Positions 33,091-45,133 of a DNA stretch of 64,000 bases are shown piece by piece. The position numbers and the translations under genes are program-made. Source of the stretch: Cichorium intybus (Eukaryota > Streptophyta > Magnoliopsida > Asterales > Asteraceae). Positions within the stretch are counted from its first letter, which is position 1. Every line of letters starts with the position of its first letter. Below the pieces are notes generated by a model. It was not told the DNA's origin. It searched no databases and worked only from the letters and a program-made list of their open reading frames with translations. The stretch covers positions 129,696,145 to 129,760,144 of the forward strand of contig CM042009.1 of assembly GCA_023525715.1 (NCBI GenBank), given 5' to 3'.

Positions 33091-35880
33091 CACTACAAAA
33101 AAAAAATACATTTAGTGGCAAAGAAAAAGTGTCACTAAAAACCGAAAAAGTGCCACTCAATGCCTATTAGTCAATCAGCGGCACAAAAAAAAAGTCACTA
33201 AAAGCGCTGCCACTAAAGACATTTAGTGGCACTTTTCGATTGTGCCGCTGCAACATTATTGAGTTTTAGTGGCACTTTTCTATTATGCCACTATAGTATT
33301 TATAGGTTTTAGTGGCACTATTTTTGTGCCACTATTTAATTGCTAGAATAAATAATATTTCACTGTTTAATTGCTAAAATTAATATTATTTCACTACTAC
33401 TAATATCCCACAAACCGTATATTATTTCAAAGATATATTAAATTAAAATGCAACAATAAACAAAGTAAAAATACATTGTTATGTTCAATATAAATTAGAT
33501 CTAGTAAATTACATTATATTCAACATTTCTAAAATACAATTTCTATGTTCATCATTTGTCCATACTAGATCGCCACTCTCATAGGCCTCTATCAAGCTCC
33601 TCAATGAATATACCCTTTAAGTTCCACTGCACAATACCAACAATTATTAATAATTTAAAATACATTAATTGGTGACAACTCTTTATTAAGAAATAAAAAC
33701 TCACCCAATGATGAACGGATCCAAAAACCGATTTTGTTAGACCATAACTAACTAGATTTCTCAAATGCAGCAAGCATATGAATGCATATTAAGAAATAAA
33801 AACTCACCCATTCGATGTCTCTTGTAAAAAAGAAAAACAATAAGATGACACGGAATCTATATCTATACATTCGGGGGCGGAACATAATAAAAGCCTCTAA
33901 AACGGGACAGTTCTAAACAATACACACATATATTATTAACTAAATAATGCAAAAATTAACTAGGAAAATAGTTTCCTTGTATTTTTTTTGGCAACGGACA
34001 ACATGAGATTTTATCATCAATCTTTTTAATATGTAAGTGTCAATGTTTTGAAACACCTAGTTGTAAACAATCGTCCATCCATTAGTCTCCCAAATTATTC
34101 TGCAGCATTTATAAATTTAATTACAAAAACTAACTATATTAACAATTAACTTTTTATATATATTTTGAGATTGATGTCTAACAATTGACAATTGTATTTT
34201 TTACAAACTAATTATTATATAGTCCTACTCTTACATGACCTTTCATAATGTTTTCATTATTATTTTGTTTAACAAATAAACAATTTACAGGAAAAAGAAA
34301 AAGAAAATTTGTTTTTACCCTTTTAATACTTTACAGCTTCAATGCTTCTTAAGTCTCTACCTATTATCACATCACAATTTGCATACTATTCTAGTAAGAG
34401 AAAGAGTGGGAGAAAGACTGAAGAGAAAAACAAATCTTACAAGTTATAGATCCGGCTGAGATGAAAAACAAATGTTACAATTTGATTAACAAATGCAGAG
34501 AAAGCTTAATAGCTCAACAAAATAGTGTAACCTGAAAGTGAAGATTTATGGTTCAGGCATTTCATCGAACAGCTTCTGTGCATCATCTTTTTTCAGCAAG
34601 AAAAACGGTAAGAAGACACCGAATCCATATCTATACATATTAAAATTTAATTTGGGTATAACTGAAACTTTCAATTTTGGTTCCAAAATGTTCTTTTACA
34701 GTTTTGGTTCCAAAATGTTCCTTTTCAGCAAGAAAAACGGTAAGATGCCAATGCCTTAGCCTTCTCTTGCACAATTATTGATAACATTTTCATAAAAGCG
34801 GGACAATTATGTTATATAATAAAACAAACCTTATTTTCCTTGTCCAGAATGTCTCTTATTGGATAATGTGCAGCAGCCACACAAAGATTTTGAAATATCA
34901 CCATAACACAATTGTGAATAAAGAAACACACAAAATAAAGAAAATTAATACGAGGAAAAAGTAACCTTCAAATCACTTCCTGGGTAGCCATCTGTCGTAT
35001 TTGCGATGGCTTTACAAAATAACTCGGGTCTTTGGAGGGGTAGCATCACTACCTTTTCATTTAGAGTTTCAACCTCCTTTATTCTGCATCAACAGACATA
35101 TCAAAAGCCAATTTTAAATCCCCAAAATGCTAAATGAAATCAAGGCGTGGATAGTTAACAACCGACTTTTACGTTTATAATATTCCTTGTTATGAGCAAT
35201 TTGATTAACAAACCTAGATAAAGCTTAATAGCTCTACAAATTAATGTAACCTAAAAACAAAAAAAACGAAATAGAAATCACACCGTTTACAACAAGAAAT
35301 TTATGGTTCAAGCATTTCATCGAACAGCTTCTATGTGTCATCGTTCTCCAGCAAGAAATACAACTTTTTTTGCAAGAAAATTATCACTTAAACCAAGAAA
35401 TTTCAGCCATTCATGAAAAACATCAAAAACTTAGAGATATATCAAACCTTTCAAACACCCATCGGTGAACTTTTTCTATCTAATTGGGATCGTCGCTGGG
35501 AAGGGGCTGACGTCTGGTTTAGTAGTGGCTCCGATTAGAGGAGGTCGATGATTGGTGGAACGCCGATGGTAACTAGACTGGTGAAGGGAACCAGCGACGC
35601 TGATGGCTTGGTGGTTTATGGTTGTGACTGCTTCCAACAAGCATATGGGTGATGTGGCGAGTAGCAATGGTGGTCCAGCTTGACTTACGATAGAAACTAG
35701 GAGTTCGATGCTTGACTTACGATATGGGTGATGTTGCGACTGCTTCCGATTAGAGAAGGACTTCGATGCTTAACTTACAACAATCATTAGGCGGACATCA
35801 GCAAGGAGGGCGGTAGCAATGGTGCTCCAATGATGCTGTTATGTAGAAAGAGTAGGTGGCGATTTGGTGTTTTAGAGTAA
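33091..35880. other. CACTA left arm without recognised genes
   Basis: 33100-33350 holds the subterminal repeats. Further in, a segment with TTTATGGTTCARGCATTTCA and CGAACAGCTTCT occurs at 34545-34590 and again at 35305-35340, and AGCAAGAAAAACGGTAAGA occurs at 34595 and near 34726, so the arm is made of diverged internal duplications. 35470-35880 is GC-richer; its last part resembles 25800-25935 near the other CACTA end. Confidence 0.5.
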
Positions 35881-35907
35881 CTAGTGTGAGTCCGCGCTCC
35901 GCACGGA
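35881..35907 (-). mobile_element. Helitron 3' terminus (minus strand)
   Basis: On the minus strand a hairpin (TCCGTGC GGA GCGCGGA, 35891-35907, one mismatch) is followed six bases later by a terminal CTAG (35881-35884) and then T, the form of a plant Helitron 3' end. The element extends to higher coordinates and would carry the SIK1-like, BLISTER-like and kinesin-5 fragments, all on this strand. The 5' TC end was not located. Confidence 0.65.
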
Positions 35908-36073
35908 TCTCTTAACCCTTTTTTGTGGTCTTTGATATAATTATAATCCATTCCATTATGAAGTCTCCATAGTGTGAGTAAATTAATTTTTTTTTCTTTG
36001 AAAATAAGTACAAAGTATATTTTTTCAAGTTGAGTTTTTTTTTTAATTATGGACTACATAGAAGTTAAGCTAG

Positions 36074-36570
36074 TTTGCTTAAACCAGACTTATCTTTACC
36101 ATGTCCTTTCTTCATGCCACCTTGAATAGCAGCTTCTGCCTAAAGAAACATAAACCTTGAAAAATGACCATAATACCCCCGGTTTGTATATTTGTTAAAA
36201 GTTAAGAATAAAGTAGAAAAAAACCTCTGCTAGATTTAACGCGCTGTTTTCATGTGAAGCGGTTGATGTTTTTTCTTGGATTCCAAGTCTTGATTTGGGA
36301 GTACTGGGGGAATCTAAGTTATCTTGTGGACCCCGGTAGACACAAGTGCCACTTATGGAAGCGTCTTCAAGAGAGCTTAATGTGCTGCTTAACTGTTTTG
36401 GCATTTAAAAATTTGTGTTAAAATATGGGAGTTTTATTTTTATATTTATTTGAAGCTGGTGTGATTATAATTTATACCATTGTACTTTTCACTGAGAAGT
36501 GAAAATATTTCAGCTCTTGGAGAACGGACAACAAGTGTTCCTGTGCCAGCCATAGACATATCGTCCTGTT
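36074..36570 (-). pseudogene. SIK1/STE20-like kinase gene fragment (C-terminal exons)
   Basis: Three minus-strand exon-like blocks. About 36480-36570: DDMSMAGTGTLVVRSPRAEI. About 36225-36402: SISGTCVYRGPQDNLDSPST, continuing PKSRLGIQEKTSTASHENSA and LNLAE. About 36074-36138: AEAAIQGGMKKGHGKDKSGL. From memory of the family, the tail of the plant Hippo/STE20-like kinase SIK1 has the same order (GTVVVR.., DSPxTPKSRLGIQERTSSAS.., NLAEAKAALQAG..). No kinase domain is present. It is probably a captured fragment carried by the Helitron; the family name is moderately certain. Confidence 0.5.
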
Positions 36571-36679
36571 GAAAACAACTTTAGAAACATAAACGGGACA
36601 AGAAAGATTGGATGGAATGGACTCACAATGCGGAGCACGGGTTCGGGAGTGCTGAAGCAAATAAACTACAGTAGGATGC

Positions 36680-36875
36680 TATAATAAACAATTCTATGAA
36701 AGTACATTGCTATTTCTCGCACTTAAACATAACCCAATAATAACAATGTACTTACATTTTTTTGCACGTTATAGGAAAATACTTACAACTCCTTGCTTGT
36801 AATACTAATGCACTTACATTCCTTTACCAATAACAGCGATGTGTTATAATAAATAAATAAAATTCCTTGCCTAGA
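36680..36875. repeat. Short inverted and direct repeats of GTAAGTACATTGC
   Basis: Copies of AAGTACATTGC and its inverse GCAATGTACTT (with changes) occur several times here and continue at 46932-47030 on the other side of the retroelement. The retroelement therefore inserted into a small repeat array in a non-coding part of the captured DNA. Confidence 0.55.
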
Positions 36876-37235
36876 TTGGTTGTAACATCCCAAAATTTTA
36901 GGGTAAAATTAAAAAAAAAATTAAACGAACACTTTAATAAAAGAAAAGCCACTTAATTAATTTTGACAAAATTCCATAACTTATAAGTTTAATGAAAACA
37001 TCCCATGATTAACAAAAGTTAATGAAATCACAACATAACGGAACATCCATTAAAAAAACAGTCCTACAATGAAGCAGCACAGTGTATACACGTCACGCCT
37101 TGTCATCCATGGTACCTAATGTACCTGAAACAGTAGTTTATATAGGGAAAGGGTAAGCACGGAGCTTAGTGAGTTCCCTCAAAATACCATACGATCCATC
37201 ACATATAACATACAACACATCATAACCATTCATAT

Positions 37236-37762
37236 AAAAAGAAAAAGAAGCGATAATTGAAGGGTCACAATCGGGTCTAACAGACGGCACAAAGAAGCTA
37301 ATACAAACTGCTCATAAGTTTGTATTTAGGAAAAGAAAAATTCAGGAAAAGGGGGAAACTTCATCAAGAACTCATACACAGCAGCAATCTCCGCCATCTA
37401 ATTCTGGTATGAGTAGTATTAACCCTGGTTTACTCGAGTCTTCGAGTGAGGATAATTTTTGAGGCTTTGTAGGTGACCTAGCCTGGTTTCCTCCTTCTTA
37501 TAGCTACCCCCAACTGGTTCCGAATTAGAGCCCTTCCTCATCACTGCCCTACTTACACACGCCCCAAATGAGTCAATATTTAGCCCCTAATCATGCGGTT
37601 ACAGGTTCCAACCCTATCGAGACCCCATACCTTGGAGCTCCTCCTCCAATAACTGAAAGCATACCACTTCCAAATCCTCGAGAAAGTACAAGTCAACCTA
37701 ATGATGACAAAGATTGGAGTGTAGAAGATCTTTTCTCGCTTCTTTCTGATTCTCCGGTTTAG
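37236..37762 (+). pseudogene. RWP-RK (RKD-type) gene, 3' exon only (left copy)
   Basis: Near-identical copy of 43063-43589, the last exon of the captured RWP-RK gene. It includes KEKEAIIEGSQSGL, TDGTKKLIQTAHKFV and, after stops, the C terminus MSQYLAPNHAVTGSNPIETP ending DDKDWSVEDLFSLLSDSPV. The 5' exons and RWP-RK domain were removed by the deletion that fused this to the truncated LTR. Confidence 0.75.
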
Positions 37763-39290
37763 GTTAGTAGTTCTGTAAACTTTTCTTAATGTATTAATAT
37801 AAAGTTGTAGTAATGAATTAAATATATTGACGTGTTACTATAATTTTAATAATTTCATCGATTCAATATAATATTCATGTTGTTCCCTTAATTTCGTATT
37901 CCTCCCCCACTTGGACTAAAGTCCAAGTCTGTTTATTGGATTTATAATTTTTTTTACGAGCCCTTACTCTCGAACAAAAACCAAGCCCACTCTGCTCAGC
38001 CAACAACTTGCATCAGGGGCAAACACCATCTCAATAAACATGTTTCGATAATGTAAAGACGTTTACATCAACCACCATATGTTACTCATCTGCTTGCGAC
38101 CCTAGTCAACACCTCTATCGTCAGTTACCTCAATCACGAGCGAGTGATCCAGACTCTCAACCCACACGACCTGATCAATCACTCAAGCAAGATCAATACA
38201 AGGGTAGGTAGCCCCACTATTACACAGCACTAGGCATGTACAGAGTCGACTCAAAAATACCCGCTATCATTTCAGGCGCCGCTTGCACCTCTTTGACCGT
38301 GAGTTGGAAAACTCACCCTTGCATCCTTTAGTCCCTGTCTGACTTGTGCGCCCATTAGTTGCATGAAAAATAGCTACCACAATAGCATTTTGGCATTCTC
38401 CCTTTCAACAGTCTTTAAGCTCAGTAATCAACTTAAGCATGATCCGTCCAACCAAACTGGTATGATCGCATCTTAATTGTTCCTACTGAACCTCACAATC
38501 AACATTCAAAAATTGAATGGATAAAAGTTTACCACATTACACTAGCATTTAAGTTAATTATGCTAGACACTCACATACTCAGCTCCTTGGATCCTTCGTG
38601 ACGAACTCCCGACTCGAACGTGGATCCTGTGCTTTCGATAGTAGGAGCTCTACTACTACCTTCCACACCTATCCATGTTCGTTCCAAGACCCGTCTCGAA
38701 ATATCCAATTCGCTTCTCACCGATAATTTTAACACATATGCCCTTACAAGGCATATGTCAACCCTTCTAGGAATACTTGGAATCCCACCCCCACCCTGCT
38801 ATTCTAACTAAGACGGAACTTCCTCCAGTGATGACAGGTTGTTTCGCGAACGTAGTTGTATACAATATCGAACTAAACAGTCTTTCAAATAAGAGAATCT
38901 TCCCTAAGGCAACAACCAAACAAGGAACATGCAATAAGGTCAACTCACACATTCTAAGACTATTCAGTTCATATTGTATACAACTTAGTGGAAATCTCTA
39001 AGCAACCTCTCGGCACTACCATACAGTTCTATTAGCAAATAGCAGATAATAATACAACAATGTGTGATCTCTACCAGGCATTTCAGCAAACATATACCAT
39101 ATGTTTTTTTAACATCCACAATATTAAATACTTAACCCTTTTCTCATACTGGCGTCGGCTGGCGGTACACACTGTGTCTTCAGTTCACCCTTCATAAAAC
39201 ATCCTTCTTTCGTAAAAATGTTTTAAAAAAACTCTTAAGGCTCAACTTGAGTCCAGAACTCACTAAGTGAGCCTGATTCTCTCAAGCTGT

Positions 39291-39302
39291 GCTCTGATAC
39301 CA
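39291..39302 (-). other. PBS of the left unit (initiator-Met tRNA)
   Basis: Minus strand TGGTATCAGAGC, three bases from the LTR starting at 39306. Confidence 0.92.
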
Positions 39303-39305
39303 ACT

Positions 39306-41098
39306 TGTAACATCCCAAAATTTTAGGGTAAAATTAAAAAAAAAATTAAACGAACACTTTAATATAAGAAAAGCCACTTAATTAATTTTGACAAAATTCC
39401 ATAACTTATAAGTTTAATGAAAACATCCCAGGATTAACAAAAGTTAATGAAATCACAACATAACGGAACATCCATTAAAAAAACAGTCCTACAATGAAGC
39501 AGCACAGTGTATACACGTCACGCCTTGTCATCCATGGTACCTAATGTACCTGAAACAGTAGTTTATATAGGGAAAGGGTAAGCACGGAGCTTAGTGAGTT
39601 CCCTCAAAATACCATACGATCCATCACATATAACATACAACACATCATAACCATTCATATGTCTGTGAGACTTGCGGGCTATCCCTGTTCCGCTGAAGAC
39701 TCACGGGCAGTTCCCGTTCTGTCTTATCGCTCGCAGGCTTTTCCCGTTCCGTCTAATGACTCGCAGGCTATTCCCGTTCCACCTATTGGCTCGCGGGCTA
39801 TCCCGTTCCGTCCACAAACAATCATTATCATATCAATAATTCATACAATTACCATAACATGTAAGATCACCTTATTCTAACATATCTTCCTTCCTACGCA
39901 TGCAATATCACCTATAGTATAGTGAGAAGACTCACCTGATTATAGTTGACTATATCGTTTATCTTTCTCGGCTTTGTATTTCTTTCAACTTTAACTGTTA
40001 ACATAATAATGAATCTATCATTTCTTAATCCTTAACTATATTATAGTCGCATCATTAAACCCTTCAATAATTCCAATATGATACTCCATGATTTATCAAG
40101 TAAAGAACGGCCAGGTAGAAGATTAGATGGGGTGGCAGGATCCTTTCAGCATTTTAGCCTTTCGGAAAATCCAACAACCAGATCCCAAGTAATCGGCCTA
40201 GTCACCGCCCTCGTAAGTAAATCAATCGGTATTATTTTCGGAAATTACGAATTGTTATAATAACGACATTTTAAGGTTTTTGTTTACTATTGTTAGAAAT
40301 GAGTATAATATAACATATGTTATACTTATTAAATATTCTACTTCTTAACAAAAACTATTTTACAATACCTAATTAAGCTATAGAAAGGTTTGTAGTTACC
40401 TTATGACCAGTCGTCGAGATCTATAACTCCTTCGTTAGGCTTTTAAGCTTCCTTCCGCTCACTTGCTTACACTCTAGTGCTTAGAAACCTCTATATATTG
40501 GATTGAGATTTAGTTGTGTGGTTTATCAGATGTTTTGAGGGGTATTTATACTTGAATTCTTGAATAAAAAATGGCATGACACTTTTGACAAAAGATTTTA
40601 ATAATATAACTTTGTTGAAATTAATACCTTCTAGAATCAGTCTGTTCAAGACTGGTTTAGCCGACTTTAAACCAATGAAATTCACGTTTTTATTTGATAT
40701 TCCAGAAATTTATCTCAATACCTTTCCAGGGATGTATTTTACGTATTTATACGATTTTTCTATGATTTATTATGAATTTTTGAAAACAGACTATCTAATC
40801 TGTCAATTCCGAACTAATCAGTAAAGATTGCATTTTTTACCATAGATAATGTCATTTTCAAGCTTACTATTATTTTTGGTAATTATACTAGACTCAATTT
40901 GTAAACTTTGTGCACTGGTTTGAGATCTAAACGATTTTTCTAGAATTAATTATGATTTTTTCTAAAAACGACACAAAATGCTGATTTTCATATGAAATTG
41001 TAACTAAAGTTTTTCTTAGCTTTATAACTACCAATGATCATATAATTACTATCACTCTTATTTTAAGTATATGTTATAATCAGGATACGGGTCTTACA
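39306..41098 (-). mobile_element. Middle LTR of the tandem element (1,793 bp)
   Basis: TG..CA ends; same length as the LTR at 45134-46926 with only about seven differences seen by eye. It acts as 3' LTR of the right unit and 5' LTR of the left unit. It contains a GC-rich tandem repeat of about 30 bp (39669-39809; GCTCGCAGGCTATTCCCGTT-like). Open frames inside it have no family features. Confidence 0.92.
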
Positions 41099-41112
41099 AG
41101 TCTCCCCCACTT
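41099..41112 (-). other. Polypurine tract of the right unit
   Basis: Minus-strand AAGTGGGGGAGACT immediately before the LTR start (TGTAAGACCC), the priming site for plus-strand DNA synthesis. Confidence 0.8.
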
Positions 41113-41864
41113 ATTTGGATTTCGTCCCGAAATCCGCATTCTCGAACGCCTCTATGTATTTCCCATCGAGTCCTTGTGTCCTTCAAAAATCCTCCTCGTC
41201 TTATTGCCGAAACTTTACAAGACTTAATTATCTTTCCCTTTCAACATTCACATACCTCTGTAATAATGCTTAAGGTCCTATTATTCTCATTCACTCCATA
41301 CTTCTTTTCTTCTAATTACTCTAGATGTACAAAAAAAAACTCTAACTGTTTCTCACAGTCCCACACATCGACTTGACCGGCTACTATCTACAGTACATAT
41401 TTAGTACTTTCTAATCTACCTATATATATATAGTTAACCTAGTTAACTTGCAATACCTAATTTTAACACTATTTCGTATTTATATGAATTCGTCATATTT
41501 CAACATACATTTGCCTCAATTCAACATTTCTTTTAAATACTTTTTTGGCTAAATAAGTCTATTTTTGTAGGATCTCTAAATTTTTGTGTTTCACCGAAAT
41601 ATAAAATTTACATCATCTTTTGTAAGTTTTTTTTTTGGAGTACTGAACACTCTTTAAACTATTTCCATTATATGGAGACATAAAATTTTGTTTTATTTCA
41701 AAAGTCTTTATTATCTCGTTCTCACCAGAGTCAAGCAGGAAATTTTGAAAAAATGTCACTTGGGGTAGTGAAAAGTCGCATCTACTGTAGTTAGTTTGAA
41801 TTTCGGTAATTAAAACGTGAGGTGTCCTTTCAGTTCCGTGTGTCCTTTCGGTTCCAGCTGCAAG

Positions 41865-41885
41865 ATACTATATATACAGGTATGT
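41865..41885 (+). promoter_or_regulatory. TATA-like box upstream of the captured RWP-RK gene
   Basis: ACTATATATACAGG at about 41867-41880 lies about 90 nt before the ATG at 41962, with a pyrimidine-rich leader in between. If real, the captured gene brought its own promoter. Confidence 0.5.
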
Positions 41886-41961
41886 AGTATCATTCATTTT
41901 CAGTCTCATCCTCTCTTATCACTAGTTTGTTCGTAAACGAACTCATATTTAAAGTCGAGTC

Positions 41962-43589
41962 ATGGAAAACAGATCTTCAATGGGCGATCAGTCGAACCCT
42001 GGACCTGGTTTTCCGCAAGGAGATGGTACTTCAAACCAAGCATTCTTAATAGAGTTTGGTGACTCTAACATTCTAGACATATATCATCCATACTTCGATT
42101 ACCTTTCTAATGTTTTGTTTGATTTTGAATTATGGTATAGTCTTCCAGATATACTACCAATAGAGCATCTCCACGATGAGCCGAAAATTTTTCCCGAGTT
42201 GAACATTAACTCAGATGATCCGGTGCATGCATCTGACTTTGCACTTGATCAGACTCCATGTCTTCTACCAGGTTAAATTCTTTTGAATGATCCATTTATA
42301 AGTATTCTATTTTGTTTTATCATTTGACATGTGTTATTTGTAGACCCATTTGTGGATGGTCTAACTGAGTACAATCCATTCATGGACGTGCACCCAACAA
42401 GCAGTGAGTTTGTCCTCAAGAATCAAGAATTCATGGCTGGTATTCAGGATGAGAATCAATTACAGAGGACTCATAACATAAATATTGAATTGAATCCCGA
42501 GTTTGGGGTTGGTTTTCAATATCAAGATCATCTTCGGTTGATTCAAAGGAATCTAGAAGGATTTCAGAATCCTGAGATTTTAGTTGAAAACCAACAATTA
42601 TTACCGATAGAGGCCACTAATTTTGATGAATCAATGTCCATCTTTGGGTCAAAAAATCAGGATCATGTTCAAATGATCCAGAATGATAACAATACAATTG
42701 GATTTGAACCTTCTAGTTCAGAAAACATAGCAGGTGGCAGTGGAAGAGGTTTCAGACATTTATTAAGTAGGGAAATAATAGCTGGACACTTTAACGAACC
42801 AATTGAGAAAGCTGCGAAGGAACTCAACATTGGAACGACACAATTAAAAAACGCTGTAGAGAATTAGGTATCAATCATTGGCCCCAACGACAACTTACGA
42901 GTTTGCAAACCCTTATTGATCGTGCTGAGATAAAGAACTACATTTTTTTTTAATTCCTTTATATCATAAGGTTGAAATTACTAAAGTTATTTGTGCCACA
43001 GGAATTTGGTAATGAATTTATTGGGGCAACAGAATTATCGGGAGATTTAATACCCAACCTATAAAAAGAAAAAGAAGCGATAATTGAAGGGTCACAATCG
43101 GGTCTAACAGACGGCACAAAGAAGCTAATACAAACTGCTCATAAGTTTGTATTTAGGAAAAGAAAAATTCAGGAAAAGGGGGAAACTTCATCAAGAACTC
43201 ATACACAGCAGCAATCTCCGCCATCTAATTCTGGTATGAGTAGTATTAACCCTGGTTTACTCGAGTCTTCGAGTGAGGATAATTTTTGAGGCTTTGTAGG
43301 TGACCTAGCCTGGTTTCCTCCTTCTTATAGCTACCCCCAACTGGTTCCGAATTAGAGCCCTTCCTCATCACTGCCCTACTTACACACGCCCCAAATGAGT
43401 CAATATTTAGCCCCTAATCATGCGGTTACAGGTTCCAACCCTATCGAGACCCCATACCTTGGAGCTCCTCCTCCAATAACTGAAAGCATACCACTTCCAA
43501 ATCCTCGAGAAAGTACAAGTCAACCTAATGATGACAAAGATTGGAGTGTAGAAGATCTTTTCTCGCTTCTTTCTGATTCTCCGGTTTAG
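41962..43589 (+). pseudogene. Captured RWP-RK domain (RKD-type) transcription factor gene
   Basis: RKD proteins are small plant DNA-binding regulators of egg-cell and reproductive identity. Exon 1 (41962-42271, MENRSSMGDQSNPGPGFPQG) joins exon 2 (from 42344) through a GT..AG intron in phase (..LLP/DPFVDG..). Exon 2 ends in the RWP-RK domain: LSREIIAGHFNEPIEKAAKE, LNIGTTQLK, then a one-base loss near 42852; in the next frame CRELGINHWPQRQLTSLQTL and IDRAE. RWPxRK itself is degenerate (HWPQRQ). The donor after exon 2 is lost; the acceptor before exon 3 (43002, EFGNEFIGATELSG) remains. Exon 3 has stops (PNL-stop) and ends SVEDLFSLLSDSPV at 43589. It is antisense to the host retroelement and keeps its introns, which excludes simple capture of its own spliced mRNA in sense orientation. 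Confidence 0.85.
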
Positions 43590-45118
43590 GTTAGTAGTTC
43601 TGTAAACTTTTCTTAATGTATTAATATAAAGTTGTAGTAATTAATTAAATATATTGACGTGTTACTATAATTTTAATAATTTCATCGATTCAATATAATA
43701 TTCATGTTGTTCCCTTAATTTCGTATTCCTCCCCCACTTGGACTAAAGTCCAAGTCTGTTTATTGGATTTATAATTTTTTTTTACGAGCCCTTACTCTCG
43801 AACAAAAACCAAGCCCACTCTGCTCAGCCAACAACTTGCATCAGGGGCAAACACCATCTCAATAAACATGTTTCGATAATGTAAAGACGTTTACATCAAC
43901 CACCATATGTTACTCATCTGCTTGCGACCCTAGTCAACACCTCTATCGTCAGTTACCTCAATCACGAGCGAGTGATCCAGACTCTCAACCCACACGACCT
44001 GATCAATCACTCAAGCAAGATCAATACAAGGGTAGGTAGCCCCACTATTACACAGCACTAGGCATGTACAGAGTCGACTCAAAAATACCCGCTATCATTT
44101 CAGGCGCCGCTTGCACCTCTTTGACCGTGAGTTGGAAAACTCACCCTTGCATCCTCTAGTCCCTGTCTGACTTGTGCGCCCATTAGTTGCATGAAAAATA
44201 GCTACCACAATAGCATTTTGGCATTCTCCCTTTCAACAGTCTTTAAGCTCAGTAATCAACTTAAGCATGATCCGTCCAACCAAACTGGTATGATCGCATC
44301 TTAATTGTTCCTACTGAACCTCACAATCAACATTCAAAAATTGAATGGATAAAAGTTTACCACATTACACTAGCATTTAAGTTAATTATGCTAGACACTC
44401 ACATACTCAGCTCCTTGGATCCTTCGTGACGAACTCCCGACTCGAACGTGGATCCTGTGCTTTCGATAGTAGGAGCTCTACTACTACCTTCCACACCTAT
44501 CCATGTTCGTTCCAAGACCCGTCTCGAAATATCCAATTCGCTTCTCACCGATAATTTTAACACATATGCCCTTACAAGGCATATGTCAACCCTTCTAGGA
44601 ATACTTGGAATCCCACCCCCACCCTGCTATTCTAACTAAGACGGAACTTCCTCCAGTGATGACAGGTTGTTTCGCGAACGTAGTTGTATACAATATCGAA
44701 CTAAACAGTCTTTCAAATAAGAGAATCTTCCCTAAGGCAACAACCAAACAAGGAACATGCAATAAGGTCAACTCACACATTCTAAGACTATTCAGTTCAT
44801 ATTGTATACAACTTAGTGGAAATCTCTAAGCAACCTCTCGGCACTACCATACAGTTCTATTAGCAAATAGCAGATAATAATACAACAATGTGTGATCTCT
44901 ACCAGGCATTTCAGCAAACATATACCATATGTTTTTTTAACATCCACAATATTAAATACTTAACCCTTTTCTCATACTGGCGTCGGCTGGCGGTACACAC
45001 TGTGTCTTCAGTTCACCCTTCATAAAACATCCTTCTTTCGTAAAAATGTTTTAAAAAAACTCTTAAGGCTCAACTTGAGTCCAGAACTCACTAAGTGAGC
45101 CTGATTCTCTCAAGCTGT
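43590..45118. other. Non-coding internal region of the tandem element
   Basis: Between the captured gene and the PBS; repeated nearly unchanged at 37763-39290. It contains a second CCTCCCCCACTTGGAC purine-tract-like sequence near 43731. Short frames (for example 44448-44639) show no gag or pol features. The element is therefore of the large non-coding derivative type. Confidence 0.6.
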
Positions 45119-45130
45119 GCTCTGATACCA
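45119..45130 (-). other. PBS of the right unit (initiator-Met tRNA)
   Basis: Minus strand TGGTATCAGAGC, three bases from the LTR at 45134. Confidence 0.92.
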
Positions 45131-45133
45131 ACT

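Noticed and set aside
39659..39880. Plus-strand frame with SRAIPVP repeats (also at 45487) as a proline-rich protein
   Set aside because: It crosses an LTR minisatellite of about 30 bp; same frame in both LTRs because the LTRs are identical.
41962..42867. RWP-RK gene as an intact functional transcription factor
   Set aside because: One-base loss inside the RWP-RK domain, lost splice donor after exon 2, stops in exon 3 and degenerate RWPxRK residues.
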